Shown here piece after piece: positions 33,791 through 43,681 of a stretch of 64,000 nucleotides of DNA. A program made the translations under genes and the position numbers. Below the pieces are notes generated by a model. That model had not been told where the DNA came from. It made no database searches and saw only the letters and a list, made by a program, of their open reading frames with translations. Origin of the DNA: Parvibaculum sp040390855 (lineage in GTDB: Bacteria > Pseudomonadota > Alphaproteobacteria > Parvibaculales > Parvibaculaceae); contig JAZJXO010000009.1 in assembly GCA_040390855.1 (NCBI GenBank), positions 29,327 to 93,326 on the forward strand, in the 5' to 3' direction. The stretch's first letter is position 1. Each line of letters opens with the position of its first letter.

Positions 33791-36439
33791 TCAGGCAAGC
33801 GTCTTCGTCGCGATCTCGAAAACGTCTCTCGATATGCCATCAACACTTGCGATCCGCGTCAGATGCCGTGACATCAGCTTACGCCGTTTCGTTTCAAACT
33901 GCCGCCAGCTTTTAAACGCACCAAGCAAACGGGCTGCCACCTGCGGGTTCAGTGCATCAAGCTCCAGCACCTTGTCCGCCACCAGAGCATAGCCTGCTCC
34001 GTCGGCCGCATGGAAGCGAAGCTGATTGGCTGTGGCGAAACTTGTGATCAGGGCACGTACTTTATTCGGGTTTCGTATGGTAAATGCCGGATGCTGCAAC
34101 AAGCTGTAGACGTTCTCCAATGTGCCGGGCAGGGACGACGTCGCCTGAATGGCCAGCCACTTGTCCATGACGAGATGATCGTTTTTCCACTGCTCATAAA
34201 ACTGGGCCAGCGCCTCGACGCGTTCGGGACAGTCAATATGCGACAGCACACCGAGCGCAGCGATCTGATCGGTCATATTGTCGGCTTCACGAAAATGTGT
34301 GGCGGTCAGCGCGATCCCCGCATTACCCGGTACGGCAGCGAGATAGGACAGGCAGATATTGCGCAAGCTCCGCCGTCCGGCATGGGATGCATCCGGACTG
34401 TAAGGTCCGTCGATGCGGCAGCGCTCGTAAGCGGCGCGTAGTTCCTTTTCGCAGGTCGTGGCAAGCGTCACGCGCAGATGTTCGCGCGCAACGTGAATGG
34501 CATCAACATCCACATTCTCGCGGATGATCTGCGCGATCGTCTGCTCGCCGGGCAGTTGGATCATTTGCGCGACAAAATCCGGATCGTATTTTTTCGAGCG
34601 CAGCATGTCGCTCATCATATCGGCAAAGGCGTCTCCCTTGCGCAAGCGTCCGCCCGTCTGCACCGCCTGCACCATCGACACCATGAGGCCCGTTGCGTAG
34701 CGCTGCGCCGCTTCCCATCGGTTGAACGGATCGCTGTCATGTCCCATCAGGAACACGAAGTCGCGTTCCTTGAGATTGGATGTGAGCGTCACCGGCGCCG
34801 TGAACCCGCGCAGCAGCGAGGGCACAGGACGTTCAGTGACGTTGCGAAACCGGAAAGTCTCGCTGCGTTCTGTGAGGTTCAGAACACGCGTGGTGCCCTT
34901 CGGCTTTTCCTCGCCGTCGAGTTGCAGCAGCATGTCCTTGCCGTCGGGTCCGATAAGGCCCACGGCAATCGGAATATGATACGGCTCCTTGTGCTTCTGT
35001 CCCGGCGTCGGTGCGCAGAACTGGCTCACTTTGAGCGTGTAGGTTTCACGTGCGGCATCATAGCGACCCGACGTCAGAATTTCCGGTGTGCCCGCCTGAT
35101 TATACCAGCGCTTGAACTGCGTGAGATCCAGCTTCGCGCCATCGCTCAGTGCGCTGAGGAAATCTTCAACCGTCGCTGCCTCGCCGTCATGGCGTTCGAA
35201 ATAAAGGTCCATGCCTTTGCGAAAGCGCTTCGGCCCCGCAAGGGTGTGGATCATGCGGCAAAGCTCCGCGCCCTTTTCGTAGACGGTCGCCGTGTAGAAA
35301 TTGTTGATTTCGATATAGCTGTCCGGCCGCACCGGATGGGTCAGCGGTCCCTGATCTTCTGGGAATTGATGCGAGCGCAAGAGCCGCACATCCGAGATGC
35401 GCTTGACGGGCCGCGAGCGCATGTCGCCGGTAAATTCCTGATCGCGGAAAACGGTCAGGCCCTCTTTCAGGCAAAGCTGAAACCAGTCGCGGCAGGTGAT
35501 GCGGTTGCCGGTCCAGTTGTGAAAATACTCATGCGCAATGATTGCTTCGATGGAGGCATAGTCTGCGTCCGTCGCGGTGTCGGGCCGCGCCAGAATATAT
35601 TTGTCATTGAATATATTGAGACCCTTATTCTCCATCGCGCCCATGTTGAAGGCGCTCACCGCGACAATCATAAAAATGTCGAGATCATATTCGCGGCCAA
35701 AAGCCTCCTCGTCCCAGCGCATCGACCGTTTCAACGCGTCCATTGCATAGGCGCAGCGGTCTTCGTTGCCGCGCTCGACATAGATGCGCAGCGTCACTTT
35801 GCGGCCCGATGCGGTGGTGAAAAAATCTTCGACATGCGCGAGATTGCCCGCGACCAGTGCAAAGAGATAAGCGGGCTTGGGGAACGGATCATGCCATTTT
35901 GCAAAATGCTTTCCGCCAGGGAGTTTCCCGCTCGCCACCAGATTGCCGTTGGACAGCAGAACCGACGTGACCTTCTCGTCCGAGATGATGCGCGTGGTAA
36001 AGACCGCCATTACGTCCGGCCGGTCGAGATAATAGGTGATGCGGCGAAAGCCCTCCGCCTCGCATTGCGTGCAATAGATGTCGCTGGAGAGATAAAGCCC
36101 GAGCAGTTGCGTGTTTGCTTCCGGCCCGCATGTCGTCACGGTTTCGAGGATGAAGTCGCCATCGGGCATATCGGGCAGCGTCAGATGGTCCGGCGTCACC
36201 TGATAGGCATTGCTGCTCAGGACAATGCCGTCGAGCTTCACTGACGACAACTGGAGCTTCTGTCCGTCGAGCACGAGTGCGTCGTGCCCCTTGGCCGCCG
36301 GATTACGCCGCATCTTCATCACCGAGCGCACGCGCGTCGCGGTGGGATCAAGCTCGATCTCAAGCCGCACCTCTTCGATGAGGAATGCGGGTGGCGTGTA
36401 ATCTTTCAGAAGGATCGGGCGGGGGTCTTCAGCTCTCAT
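33791..36439 (-). CDS. pepN: Aminopeptidase N (M1 family zinc metallopeptidase)
   Basis: Enzyme of 882 residues that removes N-terminal amino acids from peptides in the cytoplasm. The exopeptidase motif GAMEN is at 267-271, the zinc site HEYFHNWTGNR starts at His303, and the third ligand Glu326 lies in CLKEGLTVFRDQEF. Length, lack of a signal peptide and the segment TQCEAEGFRRITYYLDRPDVM match the E. coli PepN type. It is followed closely by the PleC-like kinase gene on the same strand. Confidence 0.96.
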   Translation of the reverse strand: MRAEDPRPILLKDYTPPAFLIEEVRLEIELDPTATRVRSVMKMRRNPAAKGHDALVLDGQKLQLSSVKLDGIVLSSNAYQVTPDHLTLPDMPDGDFILETVTTCGPEANTQLLGLYLSSDIYCTQCEAEGFRRITYYLDRPDVMAVFTTRIISDEKVTSVLLSNGNLVASGKLPGGKHFAKWHDPFPKPAYLFALVAGNLAHVEDFFTTASGRKVTLRIYVERGNEDRCAYAMDALKRSMRWDEEAFGREYDLDIFMIVAVSAFNMGAMENKGLNIFNDKYILARPDTATDADYASIEAIIAHEYFHNWTGNRITCRDWFQLCLKEGLTVFRDQEFTGDMRSRPVKRISDVRLLRSHQFPEDQGPLTHPVRPDSYIEINNFYTATVYEKGAELCRMIHTLAGPKRFRKGMDLYFERHDGEAATVEDFLSALSDGAKLDLTQFKRWYNQAGTPEILTSGRYDAARETYTLKVSQFCAPTPGQKHKEPYHIPIAVGLIGPDGKDMLLQLDGEEKPKGTTRVLNLTERSETFRFRNVTERPVPSLLRGFTAPVTLTSNLKERDFVFLMGHDSDPFNRWEAAQRYATGLMVSMVQAVQTGGRLRKGDAFADMMSDMLRSKKYDPDFVAQMIQLPGEQTIAQIIRENVDVDAIHVAREHLRVTLATTCEKELRAAYERCRIDGPYSPDASHAGRRSLRNICLSYLAAVPGNAGIALTATHFREADNMTDQIAALGVLSHIDCPERVEALAQFYEQWKNDHLVMDKWLAIQATSSLPGTLENVYSLLQHPAFTIRNPNKVRALITSFATANQLRFHAADGAGYALVADKVLELDALNPQVAARLLGAFKSWRQFETKRRKLMSRHLTRIASVDGISRDVFEIATKTLA

Positions 36440-36584
36440 GGAACAGGCAGCCTCATGCGCGAGGCCCCCAAAGGTTAAAATCGGGGTAGGGGCCCGTCGG
36501 ATAGAATATATGCTTGTTTGATATGCCCATTTTAAGGCGGCGGCAAATCGCGCCGCCCGGAGCCGTATTTTTGTTGTCGCGCCG

Positions 36585-37124
36585 TTATTCCGGCGTCACG
36601 ACCAGAACCTGTTTGAGCGAGGTTTCCGCGTCGTGCGCCAGTTCCATGAGATCGTTCGGCATGTTCTCGGGATTGGTATTTGCATAGTCCACCAAGCGGC
36701 GCAGCATCCCCATGAATTGCGGGCCGGAGGCCATGATGCGGGCCTGCATTTCGATACGTTCCGGCGCGAAGTCATATTCGGTGCCGGGCACGCGCCAGCC
36801 GCCGCCTTCCACCGTGTTCGTCATAATGACGGGAAACGTGCCGGGATAGGGATGGCTTGAGCATTCCTCGGCCGAGCGCCATTTGTTTTGCGCCCGCACC
36901 ACGCGCCATTCTTCCATCGTCGGATCGACTTGCGAGAGGGTCGTGCTTTCTTCTGTCTGGAGTTCGGTCGCCACGAAATCGCGGCCAAGGCCCACATCGT
37001 AGAACACGCGCAACGGTTCAGGTACATCCTTCACCCATTGCGGCACCACCCGTTCAATGATGGCCCATGTGCCGACAGGGCGCACAAAAACGCGCTGGTT
37101 CTTATGGAATACTGCCTTGGCCAT
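36585..37124 (-). CDS. Conserved-looking protein of unknown function
   Basis: Protein of 179 residues, soluble and without a signal peptide. It opens with a compact basic segment (FHKNQRVFVRPVGTWAIIERVVP), which looks like a small beta-barrel, and has a helical C-terminal half including LRRLVDYANTNPENMPNDLMELA. Codon use fits the neighbours. The gene lies upstream of pepN on the same strand with 145 bp between. No family was recognised and no function is proposed. Confidence 0.75.
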   Translation of the reverse strand: MAKAVFHKNQRVFVRPVGTWAIIERVVPQWVKDVPEPLRVFYDVGLGRDFVATELQTEESTTLSQVDPTMEEWRVVRAQNKWRSAEECSSHPYPGTFPVIMTNTVEGGGWRVPGTEYDFAPERIEMQARIMASGPQFMGMLRRLVDYANTNPENMPNDLMELAHDAETSLKQVLVVTPE

Positions 37125-37241
37125 GCTTTGACTGCCCGAAACGAAAAGAGTGTTTTGCTTGTCGGGTCAGTATGTGGGAAGGGCGGTTAGCGCGGGATTA
37201 AACTTCTGCCTTCACCAAAGGTTAATTCCCCCACAACAAGT

Positions 37242-40200
37242 TTACCGGTTCGGTCGCGGATGATGGGTTGGATCATTTGCCGGTGTTTCGCTGACATGAC
37301 CGATACCGTAATAGCCGAGGCGACGACGAAGCCAGACCATGCCTTTACTGATATTCCGCCGTCCGCCTTCCATCAGCGAATAGGATACCGGCACGACAAC
37401 GAGTGTGAGCGCGGTCGACGAGATCAGCCCGCCGATGGCGACATAGGCCATCGCGTTGCGCATTTCCGCGCCTTGACTGGTCGAGATCGCAACAGGAATC
37501 ATGCCGCAGATTGTGGCGATCTGCGTCATCAGCACGGGGCGCAGACGCACGGGTCCGGCCTGAAGCAGCGCCTCCTTCAGCGCCAGTCCTTTTTCGCGAA
37601 GCTGGTTCGTGTAGTCGACCAGCAAAATCCCGTTCTTCATCACAAGGCCCATCAGCGCGAGCAGCCCGATCTGCGTGAACATCGTCATCTCAAGTCCGGA
37701 GAGCTTGAGCGAGATGAATGCGCCGACGAAGGACAAGGGTGCCGACAACATGATCACGGCTGGTTGTGCAAAGCTGTTGAATTGGCTCGCAAGGATCATA
37801 TAGAGCGCAGTCAGGGCGAGAAGGAAGGCAAAGCCGATGGCCGCGCCGGTCTCTTTCATACTTTTGGCCTGACCTTCCGCCGACCAGATATAGCCCGTCT
37901 CCAGATGCAGGTCCTTGAGATAGGTCTCGACCTGCGCCGTGGCGGGCCCCAGCGAAACGCCGGGGGCCATGTTGGCAAGGATCTGAATGCGGCGTGAGCG
38001 GTTTTGCCGTTCGATCTTGGCAGGGCCGGATGCGATATCGAAGCTTGCGACATTGTTGATGTCGATCAACTGACCATCGGGACCGCGCACCTGAATGAGC
38101 GAGAGCTTGGCAATGTCGTCGCGCTGATCTTCTGCAAGGCGCACACGGACATCATAGCGCTGGCCATATTCTTCAAACGATCCGGCTTTGACGCCGCCCA
38201 CCATCGTGCGCACGGTTTCGGCGAGTGCACGCACCGGTACGCCGAGGTCCGCCGCGCGGGCGCGGTTGATATGCACCTGCAATTCCGGCTTGCCGCTGTC
38301 ATAGCTCGACTTGGCATCGGCATAGATCGGGTTTGCCCGCATCTTGGCAACGACCTCATTGGCTTTTTCTTCAAGCACATCGAGGTCCGGTCCGCTGATC
38401 GCATAGTTGATGAGATAGGTGCCAAACGAGCCGCTCGAAATCCACGGCACGTCGGAAACCGATAAATGCTTCACTTCCGGCGCGGACTTGATCATCGCAT
38501 CGCGTGCTTGCGACATGATCTTGAGGAAGCTCACGTCGCGGTCTTTTTTTGGCGTCATGCCGACATAGAAAGCGGCTTCATTGGCGTTTTGCTGCGCGCC
38601 GTCACCGACGGTGAAAAACACTGTATTGATGTGTTCCACTTTTTTCAGGGCGAGAGAAATACGCTCCGCGACCTGTGTCGTTTCATTGAGACCCACACCC
38701 AGCGGCAATTCGATATTGGCGAGAAATTCCGAACGGTCCGCGCGGCTGTCAAAGGCGGAGGGCAGGGTGCGCGCCACCATCACGCCAATGACGATGGAGA
38801 GGAGTGCCAAGCCCATCACAGTCCAGCGCCAGTTGAGCGCCACCGCGAGAAGTCGCCCGTAAGCCGCGTCGATTTTGTCGTAAGAGGACGCAAAGAACCT
38901 GGCCACAGGGTTCATGTCCGCCTGATCATGGTCATGCGCTTTCAACAGACGCGATGACAGCATTGGCGTCAGCGTCAGCGAGACGAGCAGCGAGACGAGA
39001 ACAGAAAAGGTGATCGCGAGCCCGTATTGGAAGAAGAAGCGCCCGACAATGCCATCCATGAAGGCGATGGGCACGAACACGGCGCAAACCGACATCGTGG
39101 CGGCGAGCACGGCAAGGCCCACTTCCTGCGTGCCGAGCGAGGCCGCCTGCATCGGCGGATAGCCCTCTTCCAGTTTGCGGTAAATACTTTCAAGCACCAC
39201 GATGGCGTCATCAACGAGCAGTCCCACCGCCATCGACAACGCCATCAGCGTCATCATGTTGATGGTGAAATCGGCCATATAGAAAGCAAAGAAGGTCGAG
39301 ATGAGCGATGTTGGCATGGCAATGGCGACGATCATTGTCGCGCGGATCGACAAAAGAAAGGCGAGGGTCACAATAACGACGAGGGCAATGCCGATCTGAA
39401 TATCGACAAACACGTCCTCGGCAGAGCCTTCGATGAAGACTGCACTGTCGCGCGCGATTTTCATGCTCACGCCTTGCGGTGCGAGCTTCCGCAACTCATC
39501 CACCGCCTTGCGCACGGCGCGTGCGACTTCCACGGTGTTCTGGCCCGACTGCTTGCGGATTTGCAGTGACACGCCGCGCTGACCGTCGAGCTGCGCATAG
39601 GAGGTCTCGTCCGCCATGCCGTCTTCGATGGTTGCCACATCGCCAATGGTGGTCGGCGCGCCATCGGGGCGGAAGGCGACAATGAGGTCGCCGAAGTCTG
39701 CGACGTTTGACACTTCGCCTTTGGTCTTCACCGAAAATTCGCTCATACGGCCAGCCGTGTCGAGCTTGCCGCCGGGAATGTCGGCATGTTCGCGCCGGAC
39801 CGCTGCGGTTACGTCGTCAGCGGTCACGGCATAGGAGCGCATTTTGTCGGCATCAAGCCAGATGCGCACTTCGCGGTCGCGCCCGCCAACAATGGTGATC
39901 GAACCGACGCCCTGAATGCGCTGCAAGCCTTCTTTGATTGTCTTGTCGGCAAAATGCGTGAGGTCTTTGATCGGCATATCACCCGCGATCATTACCGTCA
40001 AAATCGGCTGTGCATCGGGGTCGAGTTTTTCAACAATGGATTGTTTCGCGTCGTCGGGCAGATTGGCCCGCGCGCGGGCTACCTTGTCGCGCACGTCCTG
40101 TGCCTTTACGTCCACGTCTTCGTTGAGCTTGTACTGGACGTTCACCTGGCTCACGCCCTCGGCGCTCACGGAGGTGAGGCTGTCGATGCCCGATGTTGTG

Positions 40201-40415
40201 TTGACTTCTTCTTCGATAGGATCGGTGACATCGCTTTCGATCGCGTCCGGTGAGGCGCCTTCCAGATTCGTTGACACCGAGACAACGGGAAACTCGACCT
40301 TGGGAAAGAGATCAACGCCCAATCGACCGATTGAAATCCACCCGAGCACAACGAGCGCCATAATGATCATCACGGCGAAAACAGGTCGGCGGATGGAAAT
40401 ATCAGAAATCCACAT
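37242..40415 (-). CDS. RND-family efflux pump inner-membrane transporter (AcrB/HAE1 type)
   Basis: Pump of about 1057 residues, proton-driven export of drugs or other amphiphiles. It begins WISDISIRRPVFAVMIIMAL, the standard RND opening, and TM4 holds the paired aspartates in MAVGLLVDDAIVVLE. Two periplasmic porter domains and twelve membrane segments can be traced. The ATG at 40415 follows AAGGACC; a GTG overlapping the adaptor stop is less likely. It is second in an adaptor-pump unit that has no TolC-type gene, so an outer-membrane channel must come from elsewhere. Control by the divergent MarR-type gene is likely (see the operator). Confidence 0.94.
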   Translation of the reverse strand: MWISDISIRRPVFAVMIIMALVVLGWISIGRLGVDLFPKVEFPVVSVSTNLEGASPDAIESDVTDPIEEEVNTTSGIDSLTSVSAEGVSQVNVQYKLNEDVDVKAQDVRDKVARARANLPDDAKQSIVEKLDPDAQPILTVMIAGDMPIKDLTHFADKTIKEGLQRIQGVGSITIVGGRDREVRIWLDADKMRSYAVTADDVTAAVRREHADIPGGKLDTAGRMSEFSVKTKGEVSNVADFGDLIVAFRPDGAPTTIGDVATIEDGMADETSYAQLDGQRGVSLQIRKQSGQNTVEVARAVRKAVDELRKLAPQGVSMKIARDSAVFIEGSAEDVFVDIQIGIALVVIVTLAFLLSIRATMIVAIAMPTSLISTFFAFYMADFTINMMTLMALSMAVGLLVDDAIVVLESIYRKLEEGYPPMQAASLGTQEVGLAVLAATMSVCAVFVPIAFMDGIVGRFFFQYGLAITFSVLVSLLVSLTLTPMLSSRLLKAHDHDQADMNPVARFFASSYDKIDAAYGRLLAVALNWRWTVMGLALLSIVIGVMVARTLPSAFDSRADRSEFLANIELPLGVGLNETTQVAERISLALKKVEHINTVFFTVGDGAQQNANEAAFYVGMTPKKDRDVSFLKIMSQARDAMIKSAPEVKHLSVSDVPWISSGSFGTYLINYAISGPDLDVLEEKANEVVAKMRANPIYADAKSSYDSGKPELQVHINRARAADLGVPVRALAETVRTMVGGVKAGSFEEYGQRYDVRVRLAEDQRDDIAKLSLIQVRGPDGQLIDINNVASFDIASGPAKIERQNRSRRIQILANMAPGVSLGPATAQVETYLKDLHLETGYIWSAEGQAKSMKETGAAIGFAFLLALTALYMILASQFNSFAQPAVIMLSAPLSFVGAFISLKLSGLEMTMFTQIGLLALMGLVMKNGILLVDYTNQLREKGLALKEALLQAGPVRLRPVLMTQIATICGMIPVAISTSQGAEMRNAMAYVAIGGLISSTALTLVVVPVSYSLMEGGRRNISKGMVWLRRRLGYYGIGHVSETPANDPTHHPRPNR

Positions 40416-40442
40416 GGGTTGGTCCTTATTGTCGAATTCCAC

Positions 40443-41678
40443 TCAGCGAATTTCGGTCGGGGTGTCTGCCGCCGCAATCGTCTCGATTTTCACCGGCGTT
40501 CCGTCAAGCACCAGCGGCAGGTTGGGACCGGCCAGCGCAATGTCGCCCGCCTTGAGACCGCTTAAGACTTCAACATTTGTCGCATCAATCTGGCGCATGG
40601 TGATCGGTACGCGCTTGGCCGCGCCGTTCTCGGCGACATAGACATAGCGCTGGCTCTCCGTGCCCTGCACGGCCTTGCGCTCCATCGACAAGACCTTGCG
40701 CGCATCGGGATAGATTTCAGCGCGCGCGAAGAGACCGGGTTTGATTTCATAATCGGGATTGAGGATCGGCAGACGCAATTCGATGCCGCGCGTTTTAACG
40801 TCGATCAGATCGTTCAGAATATAGACTTCGCTGTCATAGCTCTTGCCCATGCTGCCGATGATGACCTTGCCTTTGGTGCCCACTTTGACGCGGGGGAGGT
40901 CGACTTCGGCGACCTGCACAATCGCGGCGACAATGTCTATTTTCATAATCTGCATCACGCTGCCGCTACCGCCGCCACCTCCGCTGGCGCTGCTGCCTGC
41001 GCCGCCGCCCTTCATCATACCCATGCTGCCGCTCATCGGAGACATGAACTCGCCTTCGTCCACATCGCGCCGCGTGATCACGCCGTCAAAGGGCGCGCGC
41101 ACTGTCGTGTCGTCGAGCATCTGTTTGGCGGTTGCAAGCTGTGCCTGGGCAATGCCGAGCCTCGCATTGGCCGTGTCGCGCGCGGCCTGCGCAATGTCGA
41201 GACCGCCGTTCGAGACAAAGCCCGATCTGTGCAGATCGTTGGCGCGCTCAAAGGCGCGGCCCGCATTGCGCAGTTCGGCCTGTGCGAGCTTCACCTGATT
41301 TTCAAGTTCGGCCACATGGTTCTTGATGTCCGTGTCGCGCGTGTGGAAGAGCGGGTCGCCTTCTTTGACGCGTGCACCGACATAAACATAAATCTTGTCG
41401 ACAATGCCCGTAACGCGGGGCCCGAGTTCTGTGGTCTTTGCCGCTGCAATCGTGCCGGTGCCGATCACGGGTTCAACGAGGTCTCTCTCCGTGACGGGAA
41501 CAGCCACGACGCTGATGACCTCGGGTGCTTTGACCATTTCAGCTTCTTTTTTGCCGCTGCCCGACAGGGTCCATAGGGCAAAAACGACTAAGACTAAAAA
41601 TACTCCGGCAACGGATGTTTTCACTCGCGATGAACGGATGTCCTGATACAAAGCAGAAATTCGTGATTTCACCGACAA
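40443..41678 (-). CDS. RND efflux periplasmic adaptor (membrane fusion protein)
   Basis: Adaptor of about 411 residues. A membrane anchor lies at about 19-40, followed by lipoyl half-motifs (GTIAAAKTTELGPRVTGIVDKIYVYVGARVKEGDPLF) in part shown, a coiled-coil hairpin and a beta-barrel. An unusual Met/Gly/Ser-rich insertion, including MGMMKGGGAGSSASGGGGG, lies between the second lipoyl half and the barrel at about residues 220-245. The start is TTG with GGGGAACG ahead. It is the first gene of the pump unit and is divergent from marR. Confidence 0.9.
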   Translation of the reverse strand: MSVKSRISALYQDIRSSRVKTSVAGVFLVLVVFALWTLSGSGKKEAEMVKAPEVISVVAVPVTERDLVEPVIGTGTIAAAKTTELGPRVTGIVDKIYVYVGARVKEGDPLFHTRDTDIKNHVAELENQVKLAQAELRNAGRAFERANDLHRSGFVSNGGLDIAQAARDTANARLGIAQAQLATAKQMLDDTTVRAPFDGVITRRDVDEGEFMSPMSGSMGMMKGGGAGSSASGGGGGSGSVMQIMKIDIVAAIVQVAEVDLPRVKVGTKGKVIIGSMGKSYDSEVYILNDLIDVKTRGIELRLPILNPDYEIKPGLFARAEIYPDARKVLSMERKAVQGTESQRYVYVAENGAAKRVPITMRQIDATNVEVLSGLKAGDIALAGPNLPLVLDGTPVKIETIAAADTPTEIR

Positions 41679-41762
41679 CTTCGTTCCCCAACTCTTTAGT
41701 GCCCCTCAACAGGAACGTTAAGGCTTGCAACACGTGAAAGAGGCCAATAGGCTGAACGGATA

Positions 41763-41780
41763 TTGTATCCTAGGTTACAA
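41763..41780. promoter_or_regulatory. Probable MarR-family operator between the efflux unit and marR
   Basis: TTGTATCCTAGGTTACAA is an 18-bp palindrome with only one mismatched pair (positions 6 and 13). The TTGTA-N8-TACAA form is that of many MarR operators. It lies 16 bp upstream of the chosen marR start and about 85 bp from the adaptor start, so a bound repressor could block marR and possibly the pump unit. Confidence 0.65.
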
Positions 41781-41796
41781 GTTAGAAAGGTGCAAA

Positions 41797-42291
41797 TTGT
41801 CACGGTGTCCCCCGCCGGATTATCCACCCCCGCTCAATGGTGGTGCAGATGACGTTCAGCGCCAGTTTGCCTGGACGCTGCATGACGTCTTTCGCCTGTT
41901 CCAGAGGGCATGGAACCGCCGTCTGCGCGGTTCTGGTCTCGGCATCAGTCCGGCCCAGACCCGTGTCTTGGCGGAAGTGTACCGGCAGGGCGGGCTCACC
42001 CAGACGGCTTTGGCCGAGGCCATTGAAATGGAACGTGCGCCGCTTGGCCGCCTGCTCGACCGGATGGAAGAGCTTGGCCTTGTCGAGCGCAAGCCCGATC
42101 CGGAGGACCGGCGTGTCCGTCTTGTCTTCCACACCGAAAAGGCCTTCGGACTTGATGGGCCCATGTGGGACATAGCGCGTGGATTGTTCGACCAGGCCAT
42201 CAAGGGCTTGAGTCCGGATGAGATCACTTTACTCATCTCCATTCTGGAGCGGCTGAAGCAGAATCTGCTGGCCGAAGAAGGCATCGCGTAG
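41797..42291 (+). CDS. MarR-family transcriptional regulator
   Basis: Regulator of about 164 residues. The winged helix is clear: LGISPAQTRVLAEVYRQGGL, then QTALAEAIEMERAPLGRLLDRMEELGLVERKPDPEDRR with the wing arginines. I chose the TTG at 41797, behind GAAAGG, because the longer reading to 41725 would run through the operator and adds a Cys-rich stretch with no family match. Divergent from an RND adaptor and pump; a repressor role is likely. Confidence 0.88.
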   Translation: MSRCPPPDYPPPLNGGADDVQRQFAWTLHDVFRLFQRAWNRRLRGSGLGISPAQTRVLAEVYRQGGLTQTALAEAIEMERAPLGRLLDRMEELGLVERKPDPEDRRVRLVFHTEKAFGLDGPMWDIARGLFDQAIKGLSPDEITLLISILERLKQNLLAEEGIA

Positions 42292-42524
42292 CCTGTGCGC
42301 CGCAACAATGACGAATAATCATGTGTGGGACCCGGCAGGAGCCAAGCCGACGCAACGTCAACAATGAAGCCCTTTTCAGCGCCTCGATTTACAGGGACAA
42401 TAGAAAAAACAGGGTGCAAGGCCGCGCTCAAACAAGCGGCTGCGATCTATCAGATCAATTCGATCACAGGGTTCCATCGGGGATCAGACAAAGCCGTCTG
42501 TCTCTGGTGACCACGGGAGGACAC

Positions 42525-43649
42525 ATGAATTTCGATTTTTCCGATGACCAGAAAATGCTCAAGGACCAGGTCCGCAAGTTTCTGTCAGACAAGAGCCCGT
42601 TGAGCGTCACGCGCAAAGTGCTTGAAAGCGACCAGCCCTATGAGAAGGCCGTCTGGAAGGGCCTCGTCGATATGGGCCTCACCGGCACAGCCATTCCGGA
42701 AGCCTATGGTGGTCTCGGTCTCGGCGCGCTTGAGCTTTGCGTGATCGCAGAAGAGTTGGGCCGCGCCGTTGCCGCCACGCCCTTCTCCTCCTCGGTCTAT
42801 CTTGCGTCGGAAGCCATCAAGCTCTTCGGCACGGAAAAGCAAAAGGAAACATGGCTGCCGAAACTCGCCGAAGGCTCCGTCATCGGGACACTTGCTTTGT
42901 CCGAAGGCCTGCACGCCGCCAGCCCGCGTAACATCACGACCGCTTTTGCCAATGGCAAGATCAACGGTACCAAGATGCCTGTCCCCGACGGTGACATTGC
43001 AGACATTGCCGTCGTTGTCGTCAATTCCGGCGGCGCAGGCGAACAGGCGATCTCGCTCGCCATCGTTGATCTCAAAGGCGCGGGCATCACACGCGAAGTT
43101 CTGCGCACCATCGACCCGACCCGCTCGCAGGCGACCATCACATTCAAGGATGCAACTGCCGAACTCATGGGGCCGGCCGGTCAGGGCTGGGGCCAGCTTT
43201 CGCGCGTACTCGACGGCGCAGCCGTACTCTTCGCCTTCGAGCAGGTCGGCGGTGCCGAAGCCGCGCTTGAAATGGCCCGCGATTATTCGCTGGAGCGCTA
43301 TGCCTTCGGTCGCCAGATCGGTTCCTATCAGGCGATCAAGCACAAGCTTGCCGACATTTATGTGAAGAAAGAACTGGCAAAGTCGAATGCTTATTTCGGC
43401 GCGATGATGTTGAATGATGAAGGTGCCGAACTGCCGGAAGCAGCCGCTGCCTCGCGACTTGCAGGCAACGATGCTTACGTTTTCGCCGCGCAGGAAAGCC
43501 TCCAGACACATGGCGGCATTGGTTACACATGGGAGGCGGACACGCAGTTCCACTACCGTCGCGCCAAACTGCTCGCCCTTGCCATCGGCAGCTCCGCCCA
43601 GTGGAAAGAAAAACTCGCCACGCGTCTTGAAGCCAAGAACGCCGCTTAA
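42525..43649 (+). CDS. Acyl-CoA dehydrogenase family protein (shorter member of pair)
   Basis: Protein of 374 residues with the acyl-CoA dehydrogenase fold. It opens FDFSDDQKMLKDQVRKFLSD; the helical N-domain holds IPEAYGGLGLGALELCVIAEELGRA, the mid-domain is altered (ALSEG in place of the usual LTEPxxGSD), and RYAFGRQIGSYQAIKHKLADI and LQTHGGIGYTWEADTQFHYRRA form the C-terminal domain. The ATG at 42525 follows GGGAGGA. A longer acyl-CoA dehydrogenase gene follows after 32 bp, so an alpha2beta2 enzyme is likely, as in bacterial steroid and pimeloyl-CoA pathways. The substrate is not known. Confidence 0.88.
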   Translation: MNFDFSDDQKMLKDQVRKFLSDKSPLSVTRKVLESDQPYEKAVWKGLVDMGLTGTAIPEAYGGLGLGALELCVIAEELGRAVAATPFSSSVYLASEAIKLFGTEKQKETWLPKLAEGSVIGTLALSEGLHAASPRNITTAFANGKINGTKMPVPDGDIADIAVVVVNSGGAGEQAISLAIVDLKGAGITREVLRTIDPTRSQATITFKDATAELMGPAGQGWGQLSRVLDGAAVLFAFEQVGGAEAALEMARDYSLERYAFGRQIGSYQAIKHKLADIYVKKELAKSNAYFGAMMLNDEGAELPEAAAASRLAGNDAYVFAAQESLQTHGGIGYTWEADTQFHYRRAKLLALAIGSSAQWKEKLATRLEAKNAA

Positions 43650-43681
43650 CATCAGCGCGAAAGAAATTCGGGAGAAATAAA

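Noticed and set aside
34478..36244. Long open frame (588 codons) on the plus strand opposite pepN
   Set aside because: It is a mirror of the GC-rich codon use of pepN, lacks any domain or ribosome site, and is rich in His/Arg as antisense frames usually are. The same applies to long antisense frames opposite mltF, the flavin monooxygenase, the DUF1111 gene, degP and the PleC-like kinase.
41725..41796. N-terminal extension of marR from an upstream TTG
   Set aside because: It would run through the palindromic operator, has no ribosome site and adds a Cys-rich stretch unlike MarR proteins.
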